Below, in pieces: positions 19,120 through 30,754 of a DNA stretch of 64,000 nucleotides. A model generated the notes under the pieces. The model made no database searches and had not been told where the DNA came from. It saw only the letters and a list, made by a program, of their open reading frames with translations. Source of the DNA: Pseudomonas sp. IPO3778 (lineage in GTDB: Bacteria > Pseudomonadota > Gammaproteobacteria > Pseudomonadales > Pseudomonadaceae). Made by a program: the position numbers and the translations under genes. Position 1 is the stretch's first letter, and the number at the start of each line of letters is the position of its first letter. The stretch is from positions 150,345 to 214,344 of the forward strand of contig NZ_JACARC010000028.1 in NCBI RefSeq assembly GCF_013386825.1, given 5' to 3'.

Positions 19120-20199
19120 TTAACCGGCCCGACGCAACAGCCAGAACCCGGCCACGGCGCAGATCGCGGTCGGCACCAGCACCGCAAACAGCGGCGAGAA
19201 GCCAAATACCAGGCTGGACGGCCCCAGCAGGTCCTGGGCGATACGGAAGGTGAAACCCACCAGTACGCCGGTGAACACGCGCTGGCCGAGGGTCACCGAG
19301 CGCAGCGGGCCGAAGATGAACGAGATCGCCATCAACACCAGCGCGGCGGTCACTACCGGCTGCAACACCTTGACCCAAAACGCCAGCCAGTAACGGCCAT
19401 TGTTCAGGCCCTGATCCTTGAGGTAGTGGATATACCCCCACAAACCGGAGATCGGCAGGCTTTCCGGGATCATCACCACGGTGTTCAACAATTCGGGCTT
19501 GAGGGAAATATCCCACGGCTCCGTCGGTACGTTGATCACTTCGGTGCTCGACGCCGCGCCTTTGCCGATATCACGGAAATACGTGGTACTCACATCGCTC
19601 AGTTGCCATTTTTCGTCGCTGTACTGCGCACGTTTGGCGAAACTGGACGACAGCAAGTGACGTTCCTTATCGAAATGATAGCGGGTAACACCAATCAACA
19701 GGCCGCCCGGCTGCACGGCGTTGATGTGGATAAACTCCTCACCCTGACGGTGCCACAGGCCATGCCTGGAGCTCTGGGCATCGCCTGAACCCTGGGCCAG
19801 GGCACGATTGGCCTGGGCCGTGGTTTCGGCCGGGGGTGCCACGTACTCGCCGATCAGCACGCTGACCACCATCAGCAACAGCATGGGCTTCATCACCGCC
19901 CACACGATACGGCCGATGGAAACACCCGCCGCGCGCATGATGGTCAGTTCGCTGTTGCTGGCCAGGCTGCCCAGGCCAATCAGGCAGCCGATCAGCGCGG
20001 CCATCGGCATCATGTCGTACAAGCGACGGGGCGCGGTCAGCGCCACATAGCTCAGGACGTTGGTCACGGTATAGGTATCGCTGACGTTACCGACTTCATC
20101 AATGAAGGCGAACAACGAGGCAAGCCCCAGAATAATGCCCAGTACCGCAAGGATTGCGACCAGGACGCTGCTACCAATGTAGCGGTCGAGCTTAACCAC
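19120..20199 (-). CDS. lptG: LPS export permease LptG
   Basis: A 359-residue inner-membrane half-permease that works with LptF and LptB to extract LPS and push it onto the Lpt bridge. Three N-terminal and three C-terminal membrane helices frame a periplasmic beta-jellyroll. LDRYIGSSVL and GSLASNSELTIMRAAGVS are typical. Starts with GTG inside the end of lptF (8-bp overlap). Confidence 0.93.
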   Translation of the reverse strand: MVKLDRYIGSSVLVAILAVLGIILGLASLFAFIDEVGNVSDTYTVTNVLSYVALTAPRRLYDMMPMAALIGCLIGLGSLASNSELTIMRAAGVSIGRIVWAVMKPMLLLMVVSVLIGEYVAPPAETTAQANRALAQGSGDAQSSRHGLWHRQGEEFIHINAVQPGGLLIGVTRYHFDKERHLLSSSFAKRAQYSDEKWQLSDVSTTYFRDIGKGAASSTEVINVPTEPWDISLKPELLNTVVMIPESLPISGLWGYIHYLKDQGLNNGRYWLAFWVKVLQPVVTAALVLMAISFIFGPLRSVTLGQRVFTGVLVGFTFRIAQDLLGPSSLVFGFSPLFAVLVPTAICAVAGFWLLRRAG

Positions 20200-21319
20200 G
20201 AGCCATCTCCTTCATGCTGCGACGACTCTGCATCTTCAAGCGCAACGGTTCCCAATAGAGCAGGCCCAGGCCAATCGCCAGGAAGATCCCGTGGACCCAC
20301 CACAACCCGAGAGTCGGCGACAGCTTGCCCTTCTCCAGGGAGCCGCGGGCGGAAATCAGGATGGTCAGGTAAGCCATATACAGCAGGATCGCCGGCAACA
20401 GCTTGAGGAAGCGGCCCTGGCGCGGGTTGACCCGGGACAGCGGCACGGCCATCAAGGTCACGATAAATACCAGCAGCGGCAGGGAAATCCGCCATTGCAG
20501 CTCGGCGATCGAGCGCAATTCCTTGCTGCCGATCAGGTCTGGCGTCGGGATGGCGTCGCGGTCGGTGACCTCGTCGCTGACATCCGGGCGGGCCAGCATC
20601 ACGCCATAGGTGTCGTACTTGATTGCACGGTAATCCGCCTGCCCAGGGCTGCCGTCATAACGATAGCCGTCCTCCAGGATCAGGTAGCGGCTGCCGTCCG
20701 GGCGCACTTCCTGGCGCCCCTTGTCGGCCACCAATATCGAAATACCACGGTCTTTCTGGTTCTGGCCGAGGTTTTTCTGGGAGATGAACACGCCGCCCAG
20801 GTTGGCACGGTCATCCGACAGCTGTTCGGTGTAGGTCACCCGGGTACCGTCGTTGAGCGCTTGAAAGCGGCCCGGCTCCAGGGTGTCGAATTCGGTCATG
20901 GCGTCCTGCTTGTTGAGCACCAGCTGGAACTGCAGGGCACCCTGGGGCGCCAGGCTCAGGCTCAACCAGGCCACCACCAGCGCGATACCGGTGGCCGGAA
21001 CCATGGTCATGGCCAGCAAGCGCTGCTGGCTCATGCCGGTGGCCGACAGCACGGTCATTTCGCTTTCGAGGTACAAGCGGCCGTAGGCCAGCAAAATCCC
21101 GAGAAACAGACCCAGAGGCAGGATCAGTTGCAAAAAGCCTGGCAGGCGAAAGCCCATGATCAGGAACAGCGAGCCCGGATCCAGGGCACCCGAGGCAGCC
21201 TGGGCGAGGTATTTGACGAAGCGACCACTCATGATGATGACCAGCAATACCGCACTCACGGCACTCAGGGTCAACAGGACTTCGCGGGACAGATAACGGA
21301 AGACGATCAAACCAGACAC
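20192..21319 (-). CDS. lptF: LPS export permease LptF
   Basis: A 375-residue partner of LptG with the same six-helix plus jellyroll layout. IVFRYLSREVLLTLSAVS and the ESEMTVLSATGMSQQRL coupling-helix region match LptF. First gene of the lptFG pair and divergent from pepA, with 273 bp between the starts in which no further gene is seen. Confidence 0.93.
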   Translation of the reverse strand: MSGLIVFRYLSREVLLTLSAVSAVLLVIIMSGRFVKYLAQAASGALDPGSLFLIMGFRLPGFLQLILPLGLFLGILLAYGRLYLESEMTVLSATGMSQQRLLAMTMVPATGIALVVAWLSLSLAPQGALQFQLVLNKQDAMTEFDTLEPGRFQALNDGTRVTYTEQLSDDRANLGGVFISQKNLGQNQKDRGISILVADKGRQEVRPDGSRYLILEDGYRYDGSPGQADYRAIKYDTYGVMLARPDVSDEVTDRDAIPTPDLIGSKELRSIAELQWRISLPLLVFIVTLMAVPLSRVNPRQGRFLKLLPAILLYMAYLTILISARGSLEKGKLSPTLGLWWVHGIFLAIGLGLLYWEPLRLKMQSRRSMKEMARG

Positions 21320-21391
21320 TCCAGGGTTGTCAGGCTAAGGCGGCCAAACAAGCAAGCATATCGAGTCGACCCAGTGAGACAGGCCGGCTAA

Positions 21392-23083
<1,692 letters not shown>

Positions 23084-23102
23084 ATATCGCCCCACTGCCC
23101 CC

Positions 23103-23202
23103 TGTAGGAGCGAGCTTGCTCGCGAAAAACCTGAGAACGACGCGTTCATCCAGAATGAACGCGTCGTCGTTAACCCTCTTCGCGAGCAATCTCGCGCCTA
23201 CA
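23103..23202. repeat. REP doublet, GTAGGAGCGAGC type
   Basis: TGTAGGAGCGAGCTTGCTCG and its inverted partner flank a long inner palindrome (GACGCGTTCAT / ATGAACGCGTC). Between pepA and holC. Confidence 0.85.
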
Positions 23203-23227
23203 GTTTCCAGGCAGCTCAGGACCTCCA

Positions 23228-23656
23228 ATGACCCAAGTCGACTTCTATATATTGCCCAGCGCCGATCCTTCCGCGCGCCTGGACTTTGCCTGCAAGCTCA
23301 CCGAAAAAGCCTGGCGCATGGGCCACCGCATCTACCTGCATTGCAGCGATGCCGCCCAGCGTGATGACCTCGACGCCCGCCTGTGGCGCTTCAAGGGCGA
23401 AAGCTTCGTGCCACACGGCCCCGCCGAATCAGAGCCGGAAGGCCTGGTGGTGCTGGGTTTGGGCGACAGCTGTGGCGATCACACCGACCTGCTGGTCAAC
23501 CTCGACCTGAAAGTACCGGCCTTCGCCAAAGGTTTCGCCCGCGTGGCGGAAGTGGTGGTGGAAGACCCGGCTATTCGTCAGGCCGCGCGGGAGAGTTTCC
23601 GTTTCTACCGCGAACAGGGCTATTCTCTGCAAGATCACCGGCTACAACGACTTTGA
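23228..23656 (+). CDS. holC: DNA polymerase III chi subunit
   Basis: A 142-residue chi subunit linking the clamp loader to single-strand binding protein. VDFYILPSADPSARLDFACKL at the start and RLWRFKGESFVPHG in the middle are characteristic. ATG follows CAGGACC. Followed four bases later by a small acidic protein gene, then valS: the usual pepA-holC-valS neighbourhood. Confidence 0.93.
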   Translation: MTQVDFYILPSADPSARLDFACKLTEKAWRMGHRIYLHCSDAAQRDDLDARLWRFKGESFVPHGPAESEPEGLVVLGLGDSCGDHTDLLVNLDLKVPAFAKGFARVAEVVVEDPAIRQAARESFRFYREQGYSLQDHRLQRL

Positions 23657-23660
23657 GCAC

Positions 23661-24071
23661 ATGATGGACACTCCAAACCCGCTAAAAGACTCTGACCACC
23701 TGCTGGATGACCTTGAGTCGATCCGCAAGCTGCTCGGTGATGATGACCTGCAACCGCCACTGTTGACCGACTCGGTCAATGGCGACATACAAATTCCGTT
23801 GCTATTCGATATGGTCGGTGGCAAGCCTGTTGCGCCGGAACCTGTCGAAACGCCCGCCGTGCAAGCCGCGCCCGCTCCGGCGGTTGCCGTAGCTGCCGTT
23901 GAAAAAGCCCCCGACGCCCTGCTGCTGCACCTGGACAATGAACTGCGCGCCGCCGCCCAATTGATCATGCAAGACGTGATCGACGATTTCGCCCCGCATA
24001 TCGAAACCGAGATCAAGCGCCGGCTGGATGCGCGGATGGAGCGATTGTTGAGCCAGTACCAGAACTTGTAG
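23661..24071 (+). CDS. conserved hypothetical protein between holC and valS
   Basis: A 136-residue protein with no recognised catalytic motif. The N-terminal half is acidic (DSDHLLDDLESIRKLLGDDD), residues ~55-78 are Ala/Pro/Val-rich linker, and the C-terminal ~50 residues are helical and charged (HIETEIKRRLDARMERLL), possibly a coiled coil. It follows holC closely, so a replisome-linked role is possible but not shown. Its TAG stop is formed by the first bases of a REP element, so its C-terminus may differ among strains. Confidence 0.75.
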   Translation: MMDTPNPLKDSDHLLDDLESIRKLLGDDDLQPPLLTDSVNGDIQIPLLFDMVGGKPVAPEPVETPAVQAAPAPAVAVAAVEKAPDALLLHLDNELRAAAQLIMQDVIDDFAPHIETEIKRRLDARMERLLSQYQNL

Positions 24072-24165
24072 GAGCGAGCTTGCTCGCGAAGGGCGTGAAC
24101 AATAACGCGGGCATTCAGAATGAACGCGCCGCCCTCAGGCTTTTCGCGAGCAAGCTCGCTCCTAC
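24067..24165. repeat. REP doublet, GTAGGAGCGAGC type, overlapping a stop codon
   Basis: TGTAGGAGCGAGCTTGCTCG begins inside the last codons of the preceding gene; GAGCAAGCTCGCTCCTAC closes it. Confidence 0.85.
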
Positions 24166-24234
24166 CCCTCTCCCCTATCCCTCGCTATACTTGCCGGCTT
24201 TCCTGAATTAATGCCAACTAGGGTCCCGCCGCGC

Positions 24235-27081
24235 ATGGATAAGACCTACCAGCCGCACGCTATTGAAACTTCCTGGTACCAGACCTGGGAGTCCGAGAAT
24301 TATTTCGCTCCGCAAGGCGCGGGCGATGCCTACACCATCATGATTCCGCCACCGAACGTCACTGGCAGCCTGCACATGGGCCATGGCTTCAACAATGCGA
24401 TCATGGATGCCCTGATTCGTTTCCGCCGCATGCAGGGTCGCAACACCCTGTGGCAGCCAGGCACCGACCACGCCGGTATCGCCACCCAGATGCTGGTGGA
24501 ACGCCAACTGGAAGCCACCGGCCAGAACCGTCACGACCTGGGCCGCGAGAAATTCCTCGAGAAAATCTGGGAATGGAAGGATCAGTCCGGCGGCAACATC
24601 AGCCGTCAGATCCGTCGCCTGGGTTCGTCCGTCGACTGGAGCCGCGAGCGCTTCACCATGGACGACGGCCTGTCGGAAGCCGTAAAGGAAGCCTTCGTGC
24701 GCCTGCATGAAGACGGCCTGATCTACCGCGGCAAGCGCCTGGTCAACTGGGACACCAAGCTGCACACGGCGATTTCCGACCTTGAAGTGGAAAACCACGA
24801 CGAGAAAGGTTTCCTATGGAACCTGAAATACCCGCTGGCCGACGGCGCCAAGACCGCCGAAGGCAACGATTACCTGATCGTCGCCACCACCCGTCCGGAA
24901 ACCATGCTGGGCGACGCCGCCGTCGCGGTTAACCCGAACGATGAGCGCTACCAGGCCCTGATCGGCAAGTTCGTCGAGCTGCCGCTGGTTGGCCGCCGCA
25001 TCCCGATTATTGCAGACGACTACTGCGACCCTGCATTCGGCACCGGCTGCGTGAAGATCACCCCGGCCCACGATTTCAACGACTATGAAGTCGGCAAGCG
25101 CCACAACCTGCCGCTGCTGAACATCTTCGACAAGAACGCCGCCGTTCTGCCGGCCTGCCAGGTGTTCAACCTCGACGGCACGCTGAACGAAAGCATAGAC
25201 GGCAAGATCCCGGCCGAATACGCCGGCCTTGACCGCTTTGAAGCGCGCAAGCAAATCGTTGCGGCCTTCGACGCCGCCGGCCTGCTGGTGAGCGTTGACG
25301 ACCACGGCCTGAAAGTGCCGAAGGGCGACCGTTCCGGCACCATCATCGAGCCTTGGCTGACCGACCAGTGGTACGTGTCCACCAAGCCGTTGGCTGAGCC
25401 GGCGATTGCGGCCGTGGAAGATGGCCGCATTGCGTTCGTGCCGAAACAGTACGAAAACATGTACTTCTCGTGGATGCGCGACATCCAGGATTGGTGCATC
25501 AGCCGTCAGCTGTGGTGGGGCCACCGGATTCCGGCCTGGTACGACGAGTCGGGCAAGGTCTACGTGGGCCGTGACGAAGCTGAAGTCCGCGCCAAGAACA
25601 ACCTCGGCCCGGACGTGGCGCTGCAACAGGACAACGACGTACTGGACACCTGGTTCAGCTCGGGCCTGTGGACGTTCTCCACTCTCGGCTGGCCGCAACA
25701 AACCGAATTCCTGAAGAAATTCCACTCCACCGACGTGCTGGTCACCGGCTTCGACATCATTTTCTTCTGGGTTGCCCGGATGATCATGCTCACCATGCAC
25801 TTGGTGAAGAACGAAGACGGCACGCCACAGGTACCGTTCAAGACCGTGTACGTGCACGGCCTGGTACGTGATGGCCAGGGCCAGAAGATGTCCAAGTCCA
25901 AGGGCAACGTCCTGGACCCGCTGGACATCATCGACGGCATCGACCTGGAAACCCTGGTGCAGAAACGCACCTCGGGCCTGATGCAGCCGAAACTGGCGAA
26001 GAAGATCGAGAAGCAGACCCGCGACGAGTTCGCCGACGGCATCGCCAGCTACGGCACCGACGCCCTGCGCTTCACCTTCTGCTCGCTGGCGTCCACCGGT
26101 CGCGACATCAAGTTCGACATGGGCCGCGTCGAAGGCTATCGCAACTTCTGCAACAAGATCTGGAACGCTGCGCGCTACGTGCTGGATAAAGGCGAAGACT
26201 GCGGCCAGAACGGCGAGGCCATCGAGCTGTCCCTGGCGGACCGCTGGATCATCTCCCAGCTGCAGCGCACTGAAGCCGAAGTGACCCGTCAACTCGACCA
26301 GTTCCGCTTCGACCTGGCGGCACAGGCCTTGTACGAGTTCATCTGGAACCAGTATTGCGACTGGTACCTGGAACTGTCCAAGCCCGTGCTGTGGGACGAG
26401 AACTCGCCGATCGAACGCCAGCGCGGCACCCGTCACACCCTGGTACGCGTGCTGGAAGTGGCGTTGCGCCTGGCGCATCCGTTCATGCCGTTCATCACCG
26501 AAGAAATCTGGCAGCGCCTCGCGCCGCTGGCCGGCAAAGACGGCAAGACCATCATGCTGCAACCTTGGCCGGTGGCCAACGAAGCCCGCATTGATGAGGC
26601 GGCCGAAAGCGATATCGAATGGCTCAAGACCCTGATGATGGGCACGCGCAACATCCGCGCCGAGATGAACATCGGGCCAGGCAAGCCGCTGGCGGTGTTC
26701 GTGAGGAATGCCGGCAGCGAGGACCTGCGTCGTCTCACCGAGAACGATGCGCTGCTCAAGAAGCTGGCGAAGCTGGAGTCGATCACGGTGTTGGCCGCTG
26801 GCGCCGAAGCACCGCTGTCCGCTACCGCACTGGTGGGCGAGATGGAAGTGCTGGTGCCGATGGCCGGCCTGATCGACAAGGGTGCCGAACTGGCGCGCCT
26901 GGACAAGGAAATCCTGCGCCTGCAAGGCGAAGTGCAGCGGGTGGGCGGCAAGCTGTCCAACGCGGCGTTCGTCGACAAGGCTCCGGCTGAAGTGATCGAC
27001 AAGGAACGCGCCAAACTGGCCGAAGCGGAACAGGCTTTGGGCAAACTGGCCGAGCAACACGCACGGATTTCCAGCCTGTAA
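24235..27081 (+). CDS. valS: valyl-tRNA synthetase
   Basis: A 948-residue class I aminoacyl-tRNA synthetase charging tRNA-Val and editing Thr-tRNA-Val. HIGH-type motif [12 protein letters not shown] near residue 45, KMSKS near 551, the editing (CP1) insert between, and a C-terminal coiled-coil arm ([18 protein letters not shown]). The ATG at 24235 fits the family N-terminus ([11 protein letters not shown]); an in-frame ATG at 24211 is upstream. Confidence 0.97.
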   Translation: MDKTYQPHAIETSWYQTWESENYFAPQGAGDAYTIMIPPPNVTGSLHMGHGFNNAIMDALIRFRRMQGRNTLWQPGTDHAGIATQMLVERQLEATGQNRHDLGREKFLEKIWEWKDQSGGNISRQIRRLGSSVDWSRERFTMDDGLSEAVKEAFVRLHEDGLIYRGKRLVNWDTKLHTAISDLEVENHDEKGFLWNLKYPLADGAKTAEGNDYLIVATTRPETMLGDAAVAVNPNDERYQALIGKFVELPLVGRRIPIIADDYCDPAFGTGCVKITPAHDFNDYEVGKRHNLPLLNIFDKNAAVLPACQVFNLDGTLNESIDGKIPAEYAGLDRFEARKQIVAAFDAAGLLVSVDDHGLKVPKGDRSGTIIEPWLTDQWYVSTKPLAEPAIAAVEDGRIAFVPKQYENMYFSWMRDIQDWCISRQLWWGHRIPAWYDESGKVYVGRDEAEVRAKNNLGPDVALQQDNDVLDTWFSSGLWTFSTLGWPQQTEFLKKFHSTDVLVTGFDIIFFWVARMIMLTMHLVKNEDGTPQVPFKTVYVHGLVRDGQGQKMSKSKGNVLDPLDIIDGIDLETLVQKRTSGLMQPKLAKKIEKQTRDEFADGIASYGTDALRFTFCSLASTGRDIKFDMGRVEGYRNFCNKIWNAARYVLDKGEDCGQNGEAIELSLADRWIISQLQRTEAEVTRQLDQFRFDLAAQALYEFIWNQYCDWYLELSKPVLWDENSPIERQRGTRHTLVRVLEVALRLAHPFMPFITEEIWQRLAPLAGKDGKTIMLQPWPVANEARIDEAAESDIEWLKTLMMGTRNIRAEMNIGPGKPLAVFVRNAGSEDLRRLTENDALLKKLAKLESITVLAAGAEAPLSATALVGEMEVLVPMAGLIDKGAELARLDKEILRLQGEVQRVGGKLSNAAFVDKAPAEVIDKERAKLAEAEQALGKLAEQHARISSL

Positions 27082-27095
27082 GGGCAGCCCGTGTG

Positions 27096-27125
27096 AAAAA
27101 AGAGACCTTCGGGTCTCTTTTTTTT
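27096..27125 (+). terminator. rho-independent terminator of valS
   Basis: AAAAAAGAGACC and GGTCTCTTTTTT pair around a TTCG tetraloop, followed by more T, 15 bases after the valS stop. Confidence 0.95.
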
Positions 27126-27165
27126 GCCTGTAGAACACTGCTATTTCTCTTTGAAAACCCGATCA

Positions 27166-27254
27166 ATGTGGGAGCTGGCTTGCCTGCGATACAGACGACT
27201 CGGTGTATCTATCAGACCGAGCCGATACCATCGCAGGCAAGCCAGCTCCCACAT
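27166..27254. repeat. REP doublet, GTGGGAGCTGGC type
   Basis: ATGTGGGAGCTGGCTTGCCT opens and AGGCAAGCCAGCTCCCACAT closes; the arms extend through GCGAT/ATCGC. Confidence 0.85.
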
Positions 27255-27327
27255 TTGACCGAGTTCAACCAAGGAATGTGTGACAATACCCGCCACTTTT
27301 GAAACAAACGCAGAATCGACGCAGCCC

Positions 27328-28350
27328 ATGACCGCCCCCAGCACACCCAAAGCACCGCGCAAGAAGCCTAAATCCACGACCCCGGCCAAGCCCGTCGTTC
27401 CGCGGAAAGAGGCCACCTTGCACCCGCGTAACCGCCACCAGGGCCGTTACGACTTCCAGGCGCTGATCAAGACCACGCCTGAACTGGCGCAATTCGTGAT
27501 CATCAACCCGTACGGCAAGGAAAGCATCGACTTTGCCAGCCCCGACGCGGTGCGGGTGTTCAACCGGGCGTTGCTCAAGGCGTTCTATGGCATCAATCAC
27601 TGGGACATCCCGGCGGATTACCTGTGCCCACCGGTGCCAGGGCGTGCCGACTACGTGCACTTCCTCGCCGACCTGCTGGCCAGCGTCAACGAAGGCGTGA
27701 TCCCCCGTGGCGCGCCGGTGAAGGTGCTGGACATCGGCATGGGCGCCAACTGCGTCTACCCGTTGATTGGCTACAGCGAATACCGCTGGCACTTCCTCGG
27801 CTCGGAAGTCGACCCGACTGCCGTGGCCGCTGCCAGGGCGATTGTGCAGTCCAACGGGCTGAACAAGGCCATCCAGCTGCGCCAGCAAACCAACCCCAAG
27901 CAGATCCTCTTGGGCCTGCTGGAGCCGGGCGAGCGTTTTGACCTGACGATGTGCAACCCGCCCTTCCACGCCTCGATGGATGAAGCGACCAAGGGCAGCG
28001 AGCGCAAGTGGCGCGCACTGGGCAAGGCAGATCCGAAACGTAAGTTGCCGGTACTGAATTTCGGTGGTCAGTCGGCCGAATTGTGGTGTGAAGGCGGTGA
28101 AGCGCGGTTTGTGACGCAACTGATCGCTGAAAGCGCGCATTTCCAGCATAAAGTGCTGTGGTTCAGCACCCTGGTGTCAAAGGCGTCGAACCTGCCGGCG
28201 ATCCAGACCGCGCTGAAAAAGGCCGGTGTGCTGGAGAGCCAGGTGGTGGAGATGTCTCAGGGCCAGAAGCAAAGCCGCTTCGTCGCCTGGACCTTCCAGA
28301 CCCCGAGCGAGCAACAGGTGTGGCGCCAGCGTTGGGCGCGCAAGGACTAA
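27328..28350 (+). CDS. rlmF: 23S rRNA adenine-1618 N6-methyltransferase
   Basis: A 340-residue SAM methyltransferase. [16 protein letters not shown], the [18 protein letters not shown] block, SAM-site [14 protein letters not shown] and catalytic NPPF in MCNPPFHAS identify RlmF. The N-terminal ~30 residues are Lys/Pro-rich, as often in this family. An in-frame GTG at 27280 has a better Shine-Dalgarno (AAGGA) and would add 16 residues. Confidence 0.92.
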   Translation: MTAPSTPKAPRKKPKSTTPAKPVVPRKEATLHPRNRHQGRYDFQALIKTTPELAQFVIINPYGKESIDFASPDAVRVFNRALLKAFYGINHWDIPADYLCPPVPGRADYVHFLADLLASVNEGVIPRGAPVKVLDIGMGANCVYPLIGYSEYRWHFLGSEVDPTAVAAARAIVQSNGLNKAIQLRQQTNPKQILLGLLEPGERFDLTMCNPPFHASMDEATKGSERKWRALGKADPKRKLPVLNFGGQSAELWCEGGEARFVTQLIAESAHFQHKVLWFSTLVSKASNLPAIQTALKKAGVLESQVVEMSQGQKQSRFVAWTFQTPSEQQVWRQRWARKD

Positions 28351-28353
28351 ACC

Positions 28354-28451
28354 TGTAGGAGCGAGCTTGCTCGCGAAGAACCAACAGGCGCCGCGGGGTA
28401 TCAGATGCCCCGCGTTATCGTTGACGATCTTCGCGGGCAAGCCCGCTCCAC
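28354..28451. repeat. REP doublet, GTAGGAGCGAGC type
   Basis: TGTAGGAGCGAGCTTGCTCG opens three bases after the rlmF stop; the right arm is a diverged GCGGGCAAGCCCGCTCCA. An inner palindrome (GCGGGGTATC / GATGCCCCGC) is present. Confidence 0.8.
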
Positions 28452-28474
28452 CGTTAAAACCAAATCGCAGGCAA

Positions 28475-28516
28475 CAAAAAACCGCGCCCGGATCACTCCG
28501 GAGCGCGGTTTTTTTT
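28475..28516. terminator. bidirectional terminator between rlmF and hupA
   Basis: ACCGCGC (28481-28487) pairs with GCGCGGT (28503-28509), flanked by an A run on the left and a T run on the right; serves both convergent genes. Confidence 0.9.
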
Positions 28517-28524
28517 GCTGCGTC

Positions 28525-28806
28525 TTACTTGTTAACAGCGTCGGTCAGGCCTTTGGCCACAACCAGCTTGATAACTTTCTTGGCAGCGATTTCGATGGCA
28601 GCGCCAGTCGAAGGGTTACGGCCAGTACGGGCAGGACGCTCGGTCACTTTCAGTTTGCCAACGCCTGGCAGAGTGATTTCGCCGCCGTTTTCCAGCTGAT
28701 CAGCAACGATCTGGCTCAGTTGGTCCAGCAGAGCACGCACGGTGGTTTTCGGTGCGTCTACAGCTTCAGCCAGGTCAGCGATCAGTTGGTCTTTAGTAAT
28801 AGCCAT
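28525..28806 (-). CDS. hupA: HU-family nucleoid protein
   Basis: A 93-residue DNA-bending protein. MAITKDQLIADLAEAVDAPK, the LPGVGKLKV turn and the arm ERPARTGRNPSTG with the DNA-intercalating Pro are complete. Among the three Pseudomonas HU paralogues this one sits beside rlmF/valS, which fits HupA. Strong Shine-Dalgarno AAGGAA before the ATG. Confidence 0.92.
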   Translation of the reverse strand: MAITKDQLIADLAEAVDAPKTTVRALLDQLSQIVADQLENGGEITLPGVGKLKVTERPARTGRNPSTGAAIEIAAKKVIKLVVAKGLTDAVNK

Positions 28807-29202
28807 TGTGGTGTTCCTTCCCTATCAAATTCATTTGGATTGCAGAGTGCAGTGTCAGCCATCGAGCCCTGCCATCAAGGCCTGGCACCCTAGGGCTATA
28901 ACCACGAAGATCGGGGTTATAGATACCTGAAACGGGGTTTGGTTCGACCTGACAGATGCTGAATGCACGCTTAACGCCGAGACATCGCGTAAGACGGGGC
29001 AAAACTAGCACAGAGACGGGGAAATATCCGCCTCAACATACCCATTTGGTCAGCTTTATCGCTCTAAACCGTGAAAAAAAGGCATATGACCCGTCGGAGG
29101 GCGCTCAAAACGCCCTCTGAAGAGCGCCATCCCCAGCGGGTGCGGTACACTGGCGACTTTTTCCGGGAGCTCAACCACTCCCCTTCACCTGCCGAGAAGC
29201 CC
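28807..29202. other. hupA-yejK intergenic region
   Basis: A 396-bp divergent gap. It must hold the hupA and yejK promoters; no further ORF with family features, REP element or clear operator was found. Confidence 0.5.
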
Positions 29203-30207
29203 ATGCCGATCCGTCATTGCATCGTCCACCTGATCGACAAAAAACCCGACGGCACACCCGCAGTTCTCCACGCCCGCGACTCCGAGCTTGCCGAGTCGGC
29301 TGCGATCGAGAACATGCTTGCCGACCTCAACGAGAGCTATAACGCCAAACAAGGCAAGGCCTGGGGCTTTTTCCATGCCGAGTCCGGCGCGCATCCGTTC
29401 AGCGGCTGGTTGAAGGAATATTTCGACGGCGGCAAGGATTTCACCGCGTTCAGCCGCATTGCCGTGGAACACCTGCAAAAACTGATGGAGGAGTCCAACC
29501 TCTCCACCGGCGGCCACGTGCTGTTTGCCCACTATCAACAAGGCATGACCGATTACCTGGCGATCGCCCTGCTGCACCACAGTGAAGGCGTGGCAGTGAC
29601 CGACCAGCTGGACGTGACCCCGTCGCGCCACCTGGACCTGGGCCAGTTGCACCTCGCCGCGCGGATCAACGTCTCCGAGTGGCAGAACAACAAGCAGTCC
29701 AAGCAGTACATTTCGTTTATCAAAGGCAAGAACGGCAAAAAGGTCTCGGAGTACTTCCGCGACTTTATCGGCTGCCAGGAAGGCGTCGACGGCCCGGGCG
29801 AGACCCGCACCTTGCTCAAGGCCTTCAGCGACTTCGTCGAAAGCGAAGACCTGCCGGACGAATCCGCCCGCGAGAAAACCAAGACCCTGGTGGACTACGC
29901 CAGCAGCCAGGCCAAGCTCGGCGAACCAATGGGCCTGGAAGAGCTGTCGGGGCTGATCGACGAAGAACGGCCAAAAGCCTTTTACGATCACATCCGCAAC
30001 AAGGATTACGGCCTGTCGCCGGAAATTCCGGCGGATAAACGTACCCTGAACCAGTTCCGCCGCTTCACCGGGCGCGCCGAAGGCTTGTCCATCAGCTTTG
30101 AAGCGCACCTGTTGGGCGACAAGATCGAATACGACGAAGCCGCCGGCACCTTGATCATCAAGGGCCTGCCGACCCAGTTGACCGACCAGCTCAAGCGTCG
30201 CAACTGA
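29203..30207 (+). CDS. yejK: nucleoid-associated protein YejK/NdpA
   Basis: A 334-residue nucleoid-associated protein. The N-terminus [20 protein letters not shown], the [21 protein letters not shown] block and the FIGCQEGVD segment match the family. Cytosolic, no signal peptide. The frame is open from 29071 but ATG 29203 matches the family start. Its stop overlaps the ATG of the glutaredoxin gene by one base. Confidence 0.9.
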   Translation: MPIRHCIVHLIDKKPDGTPAVLHARDSELAESAAIENMLADLNESYNAKQGKAWGFFHAESGAHPFSGWLKEYFDGGKDFTAFSRIAVEHLQKLMEESNLSTGGHVLFAHYQQGMTDYLAIALLHHSEGVAVTDQLDVTPSRHLDLGQLHLAARINVSEWQNNKQSKQYISFIKGKNGKKVSEYFRDFIGCQEGVDGPGETRTLLKAFSDFVESEDLPDESAREKTKTLVDYASSQAKLGEPMGLEELSGLIDEERPKAFYDHIRNKDYGLSPEIPADKRTLNQFRRFTGRAEGLSISFEAHLLGDKIEYDEAAGTLIIKGLPTQLTDQLKRRN

Positions 30208-30557
30208 TGCTGGGCGGGGTTCTGAAGAAAGTCCTGCTGGTGTTGCTGGTGGTGGTGGTTTTCCAGAACTGGGGCAAGATCGAGCGGCTGCTCAACCCCT
30301 CGCAGGTAGTGCCGGAGCAGACACGCGCAGCGGCGCGCGTGGTGCTGTATTCCACCGAGTGGTGCGGCTACTGCAAGCAGACCCGGCGGTTTCTGGATTC
30401 GAAAGGAATTCCCTACCAGGCGTTTGATATCGAGAAAGACGCCCAGGCACGCAAGGCGTATGAGGCGTTGGGAGGTGGCGGGATTCCGTTTGTGGACGTG
30501 AATGGCACGCTGATTCGCGACTACAACCCCGAAGCGATCATGGCGGCCCTTAAGTAA
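30207..30557 (+). CDS. membrane-anchored glutaredoxin-like protein
   Basis: A 116-residue protein with one N-terminal membrane helix (KKVLLVLLVVVVFQNW, residues ~7-22) and a glutaredoxin domain carrying the CGYC active site in STEWCGYCKQTRRFL and the cis-Pro loop GGGIPFVDVNG. The anchor suggests the domain faces the periplasm or sits at the membrane; the orientation is uncertain. Coupled to yejK by a TGATG overlap. Confidence 0.82.
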   Translation: MLGGVLKKVLLVLLVVVVFQNWGKIERLLNPSQVVPEQTRAAARVVLYSTEWCGYCKQTRRFLDSKGIPYQAFDIEKDAQARKAYEALGGGGIPFVDVNGTLIRDYNPEAIMAALK

Positions 30558-30586
30558 CGCAGCTTGTGCGGTCTTACATCAGAACC

Positions 30587-30719
30587 TGTGGCGAGGGAGC
30601 TTGCTCCCGCTGGGCTGCGCAGCAGCCCCAAAACAGGTGCCTGAATTCCTCCAGGTTGAACCCGATTGTCAGGTTTAGGGCCGCTTCGCGCCCCAGCGGG
30701 AGCAAGCTCCCTCGCCACA
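30587..30719. repeat. REP doublet, GTGGCGAGGGAGC type
   Basis: TGTGGCGAGGGAGCTTGCTC opens; GCGGGAGCAAGCTCCCTCGC closes, with about 85 bp inside. Lies between the convergent glutaredoxin and TonB receptor genes. Confidence 0.85.
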
Positions 30720-30754
30720 AGTCACTTGTCAGCTATTGATAGGCGTACGGAGCC

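Noticed and set aside
19054..19788. Plus-strand open frame of 244 codons over lptG
   Set aside because: Starts upstream of the lptFG terminator and reads through it; shadow of lptG.
24814..27138. 774-codon open frame opposite valS
   Set aside because: Product is His/Val/Gln-rich with no family features; it mirrors the codon pattern of valS, a usual effect of high GC.
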